A stretch of DNA of 7,213 nt, taken from positions 1 through 7,213 of the forward strand of contig JAHFRR010000068.1 of assembly GCA_023266165.1 (NCBI GenBank), given 5' to 3'. Position numbers and translations under genes: made by a program. Below are positions 1 through 6,308 of the stretch, piece after piece. This DNA is from Thiotrichales bacterium. GTDB lineage: Bacteria > Pseudomonadota > Gammaproteobacteria > Francisellales > CACEW01. Every line of letters starts with the position of its first letter. The first letter of the stretch is position 1. The notes beneath the pieces are model-generated. The model was not told the origin of the DNA and did not search any database. It was given only the letters and a program-made list of their open reading frames with translations.

Positions 1-229
1 GGACGTAATACCAGGTGTTGGGATGGTACGGGTCTTGCATATCTGGCGTGCCCAAAATGGCTTTAACCTGCCCTTCTGTCATGCCTATTTTGACAGCTTG
101 CTGCATAGCGGGGGTGATGATAGTCCCTTGCTCGACCGGCGGCACATAGGGTTTAAAGAGGCACCCTGACAAGCTCACAGCCATCAGGGGCAATAGGCCT
201 AGGGACAGTATGAATCTAAAATTTTTCAT
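1..229 (-). CDS. bamE: Outer membrane assembly lipoprotein BamE (SmpA/OmlA family), 3' end cut by the window
   Basis: Small lipoprotein of the BAM complex, which inserts beta-barrel proteins into the outer membrane; it would be anchored on the periplasmic face. I translated it directly from the minus strand. ATG at 229 opens MKNFRFILSLGLLPLMAVSLSGC: a lysine/arginine-bearing N-terminus, a hydrophobic stretch, then the lipobox LSGC with the lipidated cysteine at residue 23. The mature part has IGMTEGQVKAILGTPDMQDP (about residues 48-67) and then NTWYYV. This matches the family core, which in E. coli BamE reads GMTQQQVAYALGTPLMSDP...NTWFYV. About 76 codons are visible out of a usual 100-120 or so, so the C-terminal third lies beyond the left edge. 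It starts 18 bases after the metK stop with only a weak GTGAG-like ribosome site, so it is probably expressed from the icd-metK transcript. Confidence 0.88.
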   Translation of the reverse strand, partial: MKNFRFILSLGLLPLMAVSLSGCLFKPYVPPVEQGTIITPAMQQAVKIGMTEGQVKAILGTPDMQDPYHPNTWYYV

Positions 230-247
230 AATCTCACGCTCACTTTT

Positions 248-1411
248 TTATTTTTTGATGATCTCTTCACGCAACACCTCGGCCTTATCGACCCTCTCCC
301 ACGTAAACTCCGGCAGCTCTCGTCCAAAATGCCCATAAGCCGCAGTCTTTTGGTAAATAGGCCGTAGTAAATCTAAGTTCTGGATCATCGCCCCAGGTCG
401 CAAATCAAAATGGGCCTCGATCAGCTGGATCAAGCGCTCGTGCGAGACCTTACCGGTGCCAAAGGTTTCCACAAAAATCGACGTGGGTTGCGCCACCCCA
501 ATGGCATAAGAAATCTGGACTTCACAGCGATCCGCTAACCCCGCTGCCACGATATTTTTCGCCACATAACGGCCCATGTACGCCGCCGAGCGATCAACCT
601 TGGAGGGGTCTTTCCCTGAAAATGCGCCGCCCCCATGGCGAGCGGCCCCACCATAGCTATCGACAATAATTTTGCGCCCTGTCAATCCACAATCGCCCTG
701 CGGCCCGCCAATCACAAACTGTCCGGTTGGATTCACTAAAAATTTCGTGTGCTGGTTGATCCAAGCCTTAGGCAGCACCGGCTTGATCAGCGTCTCGATC
801 ACTGCTTCTTTCAAGACCCCATGTGCAATCCCAGGCGCATGCTGCGTGGAGAGCACCACGGTATCAACCCAGGCAATCTTGCCATCCAGATATCGCAACG
901 TCACCTGGCTTTTGGCATCAGGTCTTAACCACGGCAAAATCCCCTGTTTGCGCACGCTCGCCTGCTGTTGCATCAAGCGATGCGCATAGGTGATGGCTGC
1001 AGGCATCAAGACATCCGTCTCCTGCGTGGCATACCCAAACATAATCCCTTGATCCCCTGCACCTTGGGCCTTCACATCTTCTCGATCCACACCTCTCGCG
1101 ATATCCGGCGATTGCTTGCCAATGGCACTGAGAACCGAGCACGACCGGCCATCAAAGCCCATCTCAGAACCCACATAGCCAATATCCACAATCACTTGTC
1201 TGACCAGCTCTTCGATATCCACCCAAGCCGATGTGCTGATCTCTCCTGCGACCAACGCCAGACCGGTTTTAACCAAGGTCTCACAGGCCACACGTGCGTT
1301 CAGGTCTTGTTTTAAAATCGCATCTAAAATCGCATCTGAGATCTGGTCTGCCACTTTATCCGGATGGCCTTCTGAGACAGACTCTGAGGTAAAGAGATAG
1401 CTTGAGGACAT
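248..1411 (-). CDS. metK: S-adenosylmethionine synthase (methionine adenosyltransferase)
   Basis: Cytoplasmic enzyme that makes S-adenosylmethionine from ATP and methionine, releasing phosphate and pyrophosphate; it supplies the cell's main methyl donor. The 387 residues match the bacterial family length (E. coli 384) and align with it end to end as I recall it. Visible signatures are GHPDK at residues 15-19 (catalytic His16, metal-binding Asp18), GAGDQG at 117-122 (the family hexapeptide), GDCGLTGRK at about 239-247, and the P-loop-like GGGAFSGKD at 260-268 followed by PSKVDRSAAY. No key residue is missing. The start at 1411 is supported by AAGGAGAG at 1424-1417, five bases upstream. That ribosome site lies inside the last codons of icd, and the two genes are separated by only 2 bases, which suggests translational coupling. 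Confidence 0.98.
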   Translation of the reverse strand: MSSSYLFTSESVSEGHPDKVADQISDAILDAILKQDLNARVACETLVKTGLALVAGEISTSAWVDIEELVRQVIVDIGYVGSEMGFDGRSCSVLSAIGKQSPDIARGVDREDVKAQGAGDQGIMFGYATQETDVLMPAAITYAHRLMQQQASVRKQGILPWLRPDAKSQVTLRYLDGKIAWVDTVVLSTQHAPGIAHGVLKEAVIETLIKPVLPKAWINQHTKFLVNPTGQFVIGGPQGDCGLTGRKIIVDSYGGAARHGGGAFSGKDPSKVDRSAAYMGRYVAKNIVAAGLADRCEVQISYAIGVAQPTSIFVETFGTGKVSHERLIQLIEAHFDLRPGAMIQNLDLLRPIYQKTAAYGHFGRELPEFTWERVDKAEVLREEIIKK

Positions 1412-1413
1412 AT

Positions 1414-2877
1414 CTACTCTCCTTGCGCCAAAGAATAGCCTCGCACACCGTCGTACGTATACAAGTTCTCGATTTTGATAAACTCAAAGCCTGCCTTCTG
1501 GATCCGCGCCAGTAAGTCAATAATGATGGGAGGGCGAATGCGCTGACCCGTAGGTGACAAGAACCGGCCTCGCCAATGATCCCCACAATACGTCTCTTCA
1601 AAGCCATTCGGCCAGACTTTCACACTGCGGTTAGTGATCAAGGTCAGCTGCAAATCCTCAGTGTTCAACGCCTGAATCCCTGCGCCCAGCGTCTCTGGTG
1701 AACAGCTCGCGTGATAGAAAAATACATCCACACCCACCAGTTGACGATCAATCCTCAAGGGGTTTAAAACCTCCTCGCCCGTCACTTGTTTGGCTTTGAG
1801 ATTTTTCGCCTGGTAAGTCACAGGGGCCAGGGTTTTCGGCAGCTGGCCTAGATGTGCGATCACACTTTCGGCGAAAGCGTGCGTACCCAATAATTTCTGA
1901 GAGAACTTCTGGGTGTAGATATCCGCCGTGTGAAGCCCTTCTTCCAAGGTTCTCAGCCAGGCATTATGGATCTTCGCGGCAATCTCAGGTTGGTTGATGT
2001 GAACCAGCATCTGCACTGCCCCCTGCAGCAATCCAGACGGATTGGCCTTGTCTTGCCCCGCGATATCCGGCGCTGAACCGTGAATTGCTTCAAACATCGC
2101 ACACTCACGCCCAATATTGGCAGAGCCTGCAAGCCCCACAGATCCCGCCACTTCCGCCGCGATGTCTGAAATAATATCGCCATACAGATTGAGCGTCACG
2201 ATCACATCAAACTGCTCAGGCCGATCAGCAATGCGCGCCGCCCCAATATCGATGATCATATGCTCGTTCGCAATCTCAGGGTATTCTAGGGCAATCTTAT
2301 TAAACACCTGATGAAACAAGCCATCCGCCATCTTCATGATGTTGTCTTTGGTCATGCAGGTCACTTTTTTTCTATTATTCTGCTTTGCATACTCAAAGGC
2401 ATATCGAATAATCCGCTCAGAGCCCTCGCGTGAGATCAGCTTCAAACACTGAACCACATTGGGCGTTTGCTGATGCTCAATCCCCGTATACAGATCTTCT
2501 TCGTTCTCCCGCACAATCACCAAATCCATTTTTGGATGTCGTGTTGAAACAAACGGGTAATATGACACGCAAGGACGCACATTCGCATACAATCCGAGGG
2601 TCGCGCGGATGCTGACGTTCAAACTTTTGTAACCTCCGCCTTGAGGGGTCGTGATAGGCGCTTTGAGCAAAACCTTGGTTCTGCGAATAGACTCCCAGGC
2701 ACTGTCAGGGATCCCTGACGAGACCCCGCTTTTATAAACCTTCTCCCCCACTTCAATTTTTTCAACAGCAATGCGAGCCCCTGCCGCCTCTAAAATCTTG
2801 AGCGTCGCCGCCATAATCTCAGGGCCAATGCCATCGCCATACGCAACAGTGATCGGGGTTTTGGGTTGTGTCATCAT
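1414..2877 (-). CDS. icd: Isocitrate dehydrogenase, long Rickettsia/Thermus-like type
   Basis: Oxidative decarboxylation of isocitrate to 2-oxoglutarate in the TCA cycle, in the cytoplasm. The 487-residue protein has the isocitrate/isopropylmalate dehydrogenase fold: AYGDGIGPE at 12-20, ITTPQGGGYKSLNVSIR (substrate loop) at 75-91, ENEEDLYTGIE at 124-134, TKDNIMK at 176-182, and the family signature NLYGDIISD...GSVGLAGSANIG at 230-256 with metal ligands Asp234/Asp238. It is longer than the E. coli enzyme (416) because of an extra C-terminal domain at about 360-487 ending YSLAQGE, as I recall for Rickettsia. The cofactor loop reads HGSAPDIAG (266-274). Asp-Ile replaces the Lys-Tyr that binds the NADP phosphate in E. 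coli, so NAD use is inferred. Two ATGs are adjacent (2877 and 2874). AAGGAG lies 3 or 6 bases upstream respectively, so 2874 is the slightly better start. First gene of the icd-metK-bamE operon. Confidence 0.95.
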   Translation of the reverse strand: MMTQPKTPITVAYGDGIGPEIMAATLKILEAAGARIAVEKIEVGEKVYKSGVSSGIPDSAWESIRRTKVLLKAPITTPQGGGYKSLNVSIRATLGLYANVRPCVSYYPFVSTRHPKMDLVIVRENEEDLYTGIEHQQTPNVVQCLKLISREGSERIIRYAFEYAKQNNRKKVTCMTKDNIMKMADGLFHQVFNKIALEYPEIANEHMIIDIGAARIADRPEQFDVIVTLNLYGDIISDIAAEVAGSVGLAGSANIGRECAMFEAIHGSAPDIAGQDKANPSGLLQGAVQMLVHINQPEIAAKIHNAWLRTLEEGLHTADIYTQKFSQKLLGTHAFAESVIAHLGQLPKTLAPVTYQAKNLKAKQVTGEEVLNPLRIDRQLVGVDVFFYHASCSPETLGAGIQALNTEDLQLTLITNRSVKVWPNGFEETYCGDHWRGRFLSPTGQRIRPPIIIDLLARIQKAGFEFIKIENLYTYDGVRGYSLAQGE

Positions 2878-2900
2878 AGACTCCTTCTTGAAAGAACAGC

Positions 2901-2906
2901 ATTATA
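2901..2906 (-). promoter_or_regulatory. Likely -10 box of the icd-metK-bamE operon promoter
   Basis: A perfect TATAAT on the minus strand lies 24 bases before the icd ATG. The -35 position (CAGATT with a 17-base spacer) is poor. Transcription would begin very near the AAGGAG ribosome site, giving a short leader. The call rests on the -10 match and position only. Confidence 0.45.
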
Positions 2907-2973
2907 TCCAAATCCTGCATAAAAATCTGCATGCTCTTGCACTTGCCTGCTATTTTTCTCATCTCACAAAACT

Positions 2974-3047
2974 AAAAAAATCTGACAATACACTATTGAC
3001 ATGTTCTGTCACACATTTACAATCGAATTGTTTTATTAACGTAACAA
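2974..3047 (+). repeat. Promoter-leader cassette, copy 1 (upstream of gene A)
   Basis: This 74-base block aligns without gaps to 5367-5440, with 65 of 74 positions identical. Conserved parts are an A-tract, TGACAATACAC, the -35 TTGAC, ACATTTACAAT containing the -10, and the whole GAATTG...GTAACAA leader (3025-3047, identical in both). The spacer between -35 and -10 carries most of the differences. Similarity ends just before the ribosome binding sites. The differing flanks show that the cassette is a discrete unit and not part of a longer duplication. Confidence 0.9.
2996..3023 (+). promoter_or_regulatory. Sigma70-type promoter of gene A
   Basis: TTGACA (2996-3001) is a consensus -35, followed by a 16-base spacer and TACAAT (3018-3023) as the -10. 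Transcription would start near 3030, leaving a leader of about 30 bases. The same arrangement and spacing occur in the second cassette, which strengthens the call. ACAAT (3019-3023) and ATTGT (3027-3031) form an inverted repeat over the -10 and start site that could be an operator. Confidence 0.75.
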
Positions 3048-3061
3048 GATGGAGATGAGTT

Positions 3062-4807
3062 ATGAATAGCCAGCCAACCAATAATGGAGATACTAAGCAC
3101 GATGACTTGGGTATGTGGTCGCTAGAGGCTGCTAGCGCCAGTCAGGCTGATACACTGCGCGTGGTGCACGTAGAGCCTAAGGTAAAAATTTCCCTTGCTC
3201 AACAGCAAGCCGAGGATTTTATTACAGAGTTTAAGAACATCAACGTCGAGGTAGATGCCGTCCGTGCGTTTACTGCCTTTCTAGTAAAACTTTCCATGGC
3301 GAATAGTGCTGTCATAGGACAGCAATCGATAGTCATGAGAAGACGAAGTTCATCACAAGTATCCCCACCCACCGAAAGCGCCAAACCAGCAGGCCAGCAC
3401 GCTGCGCGCACATTGGCTTACTTCACAGGTATTATTTCTGGGGCTATCGATCCAAGCGCCCCTGGCCTGTGTGATGCTAACGTCAAGCTTCTTGTAGTCG
3501 AGAAGCTTCGCGCATCTCTCTGCTGCGATCTTATCCATGCTGCCTTAGGTGTTTTTCAGAACCTGATCAGGGATGAAGGTAAATACAAACACAATGAGTT
3601 GATTGATCCGTTTTTTAACCCTTTTTTGGAGCGCCTTATAGCCGCCTGCCCTTCATCTACAGAATTTCAATACTTGTCTCAGGCTCTGCTTGAGGCATTC
3701 GTGAATGAAGCAGGCCCCCTCTGTAACGCAATGCAGCCAACGCCAAGCAATGAGCAGGCCACACATCGCTGGAACCTTTTCCGCGATAACCTTGACACCA
3801 TTCGCCGCTCTAAAACATGGAGGCCTTTTCCTTCCAACCTGGCAGACGAAACCAAGTATGACGTGCCTGCCCCCACACCCGCTGGCAATCCAACGGATAC
3901 GGATGTTGCAGGGTCAGACGAGACGAAAGAAAACCTAGACCTCAGTAAGCTCACCGGGGATCAGTGGGTTACTCAATTGATTGTCCAAGAAACAGAAAAA
4001 GCGGTCTTTGCCACATTTCGTGCATTTATCCAGAGCTTCAACTTAAGAACAACAGACGACGCACCAAAAACGGAAGCTTACCGGAAGTTTTTCACTGTGA
4101 TAGATACATTACACTCCAACCCCGAACCTGCCCTAAGAGCTGGCCTGGTGTATACCTTGCTTTGGCAATCCTGCTTCACCTTGCTTGTCGGGGCAATACG
4201 TGCTGCCATCAACGAGAACCTATTCAACAGCAACGAAATTACGCATAGGCACGGCATACTCTGGACATCTGAGTCCATCTCTAAAGCGAATAAGGCAAGC
4301 GATGCTCGAATCAGTCTATTGGTCTTTTTGCAAGAAGCTCTCAATGGAATAACTGACGCTGATCAGAAGCCATTCCATCTCCTATATCAGTTAGCTATAG
4401 ACCAATTCTATGACAGGGATGGCTTGGCTAAAAAAGGAGACGAACTTAACTTAGGCGTGCTTTCAGGCGCACTCAACAGGAATAGAAATTGCCTCACAGC
4501 GGACGTCACCAGCACAGCAAACCTTGTGAGGGAAAAATTGCGGCTGGTTAACCAGATTTACAATGCAAGAAAACAGAGCAGTACCCAACCGCCTACAGCA
4601 AAGCCCGCTACAACCCCACCCTCCAGCCCTACAGCGAAAGGCAACTCATATGACAATCTCAAAAATGCCACTTCTGGATATACAGGCCTTGGCGGTTCCA
4701 CTCCAGATAAGATCGCTGCTGCAGTGCAGCATGCCTCTTCGCAAGAGAAGATTGACCCCCATACAAAGCACCATAACCATGCTAGAGGCAGACACCAAGA
4801 GCCCTGA
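3062..4807 (+). CDS. Gene A: uncharacterised 581-residue protein with proline-rich tail
   Basis: I do not recognise this protein. The start is well supported: GGAG at 3051-3054 is 7 bases before ATG 3062, and a strong promoter lies upstream. It has no signal peptide and no clear membrane segment. Residues 1-50 are polar. Residues 50-90 look helical (AEDFITEFK at 51-58), then a basic serine/proline linker at 93-111 (RRRSSSQ). Residues 115-250 are a helical region with LRASLCCDLIHAALGVFQNL at 149-168. A proline/acid linker follows at 268-290, then a second helical region at 298-503. The tail is rich in Pro, Thr and Ser (505-526) and then Gly, ending in His/Arg-rich residues (569-578). Short stretches resemble genes B and C, which suggests a diverged family. 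It could be a host-directed effector of an intracellular bacterium, but nothing in the sequence proves secretion. Confidence 0.85.
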   Translation: MNSQPTNNGDTKHDDLGMWSLEAASASQADTLRVVHVEPKVKISLAQQQAEDFITEFKNINVEVDAVRAFTAFLVKLSMANSAVIGQQSIVMRRRSSSQVSPPTESAKPAGQHAARTLAYFTGIISGAIDPSAPGLCDANVKLLVVEKLRASLCCDLIHAALGVFQNLIRDEGKYKHNELIDPFFNPFLERLIAACPSSTEFQYLSQALLEAFVNEAGPLCNAMQPTPSNEQATHRWNLFRDNLDTIRRSKTWRPFPSNLADETKYDVPAPTPAGNPTDTDVAGSDETKENLDLSKLTGDQWVTQLIVQETEKAVFATFRAFIQSFNLRTTDDAPKTEAYRKFFTVIDTLHSNPEPALRAGLVYTLLWQSCFTLLVGAIRAAINENLFNSNEITHRHGILWTSESISKANKASDARISLLVFLQEALNGITDADQKPFHLLYQLAIDQFYDRDGLAKKGDELNLGVLSGALNRNRNCLTADVTSTANLVREKLRLVNQIYNARKQSSTQPPTAKPATTPPSSPTAKGNSYDNLKNATSGYTGLGGSTPDKIAAAVQHASSQEKIDPHTKHHNHARGRHQEP

Positions 4808-4859
4808 GTAACGGCCATCTCTATCTCCGCAAGGGCCAAGGCATCCACACATCTTCTGG

Positions 4860-4882
4860 AAGCCTTGATTGGCAAGGCTTTT
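4860..4882 (+). terminator. Weak terminator-like hairpin after gene A
   Basis: AAGCCTT (4860-4866) and AAGGCTT (4874-4880) pair perfectly around a 7-base loop. The 3' arm runs into a short T stretch (4879-4882), about 50 bases after the gene A stop. The U-tract is only four bases, so termination may be inefficient unless the larger inverted repeat contributes. Confidence 0.3.
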
Positions 4883-4956
4883 CATGTCACCTCTCCCCTT
4901 GAGCTACGGCATGCATACATCTTTCTAACCTATTGAATTGGCAAGGCTTTCTTATT

Positions 4957-4979
4957 CCCTCCTCCCTTGCGGAGGAGGG
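4957..4979. repeat. GC-rich palindrome within left arm
   Basis: CCCTCCTCC and GGAGGAGGG form a perfect 9-bp stem around a CTTGC loop, followed by CTAGGGTGGAGGGT. The trailing GGTGGAGGG (4984-4992) could pair with the same C-rich strand with one mismatch, giving two alternative folds. The layout resembles REP-type intergenic palindromes of other gammaproteobacteria, but I cannot assign a family. Confidence 0.7.
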
Positions 4980-5138
4980 CTAGGGTGGAGGGTGCAGTTT
5001 GAAAAAGCCTTCAGAAGCAAAAAGGAGAATCTTGCGATCTTTATTTCCAGGTAAGACAGAGCCCAATGTTTTCAAGCTTTAGGCAGAGTTTCTGTTCAGT
5101 AGTTGGGAGGCAACTGAATACAGGCATTGCCAACATGA

Positions 5139-5279
5139 ACCCTCCACCCTAGCCCTCCTCCGCAAGGGAGGAGGGAATAAGAAAGCCTTGCCAATTCAAT
5201 AGGTTAGAGAGATGTGTGCATGCCGTAGCTCAAGAGGAGAGGCGACTGGAAGCCTTTCTAATAAAGACTTCCAGAAGAT
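5139..5279 (-). repeat. Right arm of long inverted repeat
   Basis: Partner of 4851-4993 in opposite orientation, 141 bases long. It is separated from the left arm by 145 bases (4994-5138) in which I see no gene. It repeats the 9-bp CCCTCCTCC/GGAGGAGGG hairpin at 5153-5175. Its outer part forms its own hairpin at 5248-5272 (GGAAGCCTTT with AAAGACTTCC, one G-T wobble, loop CTAAT). The left arm keeps only a 7-bp form of this stem. Confidence 0.93.
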
Positions 5280-5366
5280 ATCTAGATACCTGAACTGCAA
5301 GGGATTAAGAGTTCGATGTAGAAGTTTTTTATTTTTTTGAGGCTGCCCATCCAAAACATAAATCCC

Positions 5367-5440
5367 AAAAAAATATGACAATACACCGTTGACTTATTTT
5401 ATCATACATTTACAATGGAATTGTTTTATTAACGTAACAA
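5367..5440 (+). repeat. Promoter-leader cassette, copy 2 (upstream of gene B)
   Basis: Ungapped partner of 2974-3047 at a constant offset of 2393 bases. The match starts in the A-tract and ends at GTAACAA, just before the differing ribosome binding site of gene B. The upstream TGACAATACAC and the downstream GAATTG...AACAA leader are conserved, while the -35/-10 spacer has drifted. This is the pattern expected if the conserved parts are functional sites. Confidence 0.9.
5389..5416 (+). promoter_or_regulatory. Sigma70-type promoter of genes B and C
   Basis: TTGACT (5389-5394), a 16-base spacer and TACAAT (5411-5416) reproduce the gene A promoter with one change in the -35. The palindrome halves ACAAT (5412-5416) and ATTGT (5420-5424) are preserved. 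Because genes B and C are close and in the same direction, this promoter probably serves both. Confidence 0.72.
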
Positions 5441-5456
5441 TATGAGGGGCGATCTG

Positions 5457-6287
5457 ATGCACGACCAACCAGATAAGCAAGCCAAGAGCCTCAAACAATC
5501 CTCACAAGAGATGGCAGAAACCAAGAGCTCTTCTCACACACAAAGGTACGATCAAGATTGGATCAATATTTTCTGCGGGGCTTTCCAAGATAAAAGCTTT
5601 TCTCGCTCAGAGCCTCCTCGCGTGTATGATGAAGGAGATATCAGGTCGCTGCAAAAGAAATGCCACGAGGAGCGTTCTGCAAACTTTTTAGTTGAATTTA
5701 AAAAATTTGCAGCGGGGCTGGAAACGTCTGGTGAAGGGCTACGGCAATTGATAGCAATTGTGACATGTGTTTCTTGCGCCACGCAGGAAGGAAGAAAATC
5801 AATTAAGAATGCCGCTGAAGCAAGGCTGGCTGTTGCGTTCTATTGCTCTTGCCTCCCAGCCTTGATCATGAAGATTCTTGAGTCATTACATCGACTGGAT
5901 CCAACCAATAAAATCGATCTAAACTCTAACAATAAAAAAATCAAAAAAGCATCTGAAGTGAGGCAGGCCTTGCTGATAGAATTCAAAAGAATATGTCAAG
6001 CGAGCTTTTCACTCCATGAGATACTTCTCACCTTAAACAGTCAAATTATAGACCGCAATGGGGGCATTCAAACAGGCACCTCGATTCTTCAGGCAACTGG
6101 AAAACACCGCCTGATCCCCAAAGGACTCACAACGACATCTAAAAGCGTTGTGATGGCGGCTTGCGAAGCACGCTCTCTACACACTAAAAGGAACTCTAAC
6201 ACGGAACAGGTGGCGCTCACCGCATTCATCCAATCCCACCACCATGAAAACAGAGCTCGCACCTCCCTGATTGCTCCTGATGAATGA
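5457..6287 (+). CDS. Gene B: uncharacterised 276-residue protein
   Basis: I do not recognise this protein. An in-frame ATG occurs at 5442, but I prefer 5457. It has a GAGGGG ribosome site about 7 bases upstream, whereas 5442 directly follows the conserved leader with no such site. Residues 1-70 are polar and probably disordered. Residues 70-200 look helical, with NFLVEFK at 76-82, a cysteine-containing hydrophobic helix at 98-108 and another at 123-145 (CSCLPALIMKILESL). The C-terminus is basic and polar (SHHHENRAR at 260-268). The EFK helix and the following hydrophobic helix resemble gene A residues 52-58 and 149-168, with a shorter distance because gene A has an extra Ser/Pro linker. No signal peptide. 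The TGA is followed 21 bases later by gene C, so the two form a likely operon. Confidence 0.82.
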   Translation: MHDQPDKQAKSLKQSSQEMAETKSSSHTQRYDQDWINIFCGAFQDKSFSRSEPPRVYDEGDIRSLQKKCHEERSANFLVEFKKFAAGLETSGEGLRQLIAIVTCVSCATQEGRKSIKNAAEARLAVAFYCSCLPALIMKILESLHRLDPTNKIDLNSNNKKIKKASEVRQALLIEFKRICQASFSLHEILLTLNSQIIDRNGGIQTGTSILQATGKHRLIPKGLTTTSKSVVMAACEARSLHTKRNSNTEQVALTAFIQSHHHENRARTSLIAPDE

Positions 6288-6308
6288 TTAACCTCCAAGG
6301 AACCTAGG

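Larger units (their letters stand above)
4851..4993 (+). repeat. Left arm of long inverted repeat
   Basis: This 143-base arm is the reverse complement of 5139-5279. By hand alignment about 130 of 143 columns match, with one 2-base indel in the outer third. The inner 70 bases (4924-4993) are identical to their partner. The arm includes the 14-base word ATTGGCAAGGCTTT twice (4868-4881 and 4937-4950) and a 9-bp GC-rich hairpin at 4957-4979. No flanking target-site duplication is apparent. Confidence 0.93.
4808..5441. other. 634-base non-coding region between genes A and B
   Basis: I find no credible gene here. The stretch holds the 429-base inverted repeat (4851-5279) with its hairpins, then an AT-rich segment with T-runs at about 5324-5338, and finally the second promoter-leader cassette (5367-5440). 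The T-runs have no convincing stem before them, so I do not call a terminator there. Short reading frames inside the repeat arms lack ribosome sites and recognisable products. Confidence 0.75.

Noticed and set aside
2996..3010. TGACA-N5-TGTCA inverted repeat over the -35 of the gene A promoter
   Set aside because: The second cassette reads TGACT...TATCA, so the symmetry is lost there. It is probably not the shared regulatory site.
3049..3069. Six-codon reading frame (ATG at 3049 or 3055) overlapping the start of gene A, a possible leader peptide
   Set aside because: It is not conserved in the second cassette, where the matching ATG (5442) is in frame with gene B. The GGAG that would serve gene A lies inside it. 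It is most likely chance.
5110..5124. AGTTG-GGAGG-CAACT small hairpin in the spacer of the inverted repeat
   Set aside because: A five-base stem is expected by chance in a stretch this long, and no feature nearby gives it a role.
5324..5338. T-rich run that could be a terminator before the second cassette
   Set aside because: I could not find a stable stem immediately upstream on the plus strand, and no gene ends nearby in that direction.
4646..5381. Minus-strand reading frames overlapping the end of gene A and the inverted repeat
   Set aside because: They have no ribosome site and no recognisable product. They arise from the repeat arms and from the antisense of gene A.
4808..5441. Possible CRISPR array, tRNA or insertion sequence with transposase
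   Set aside because: The repeats are inverted and only two in number, no cloverleaf can be drawn, and no transposase-like protein is encoded.
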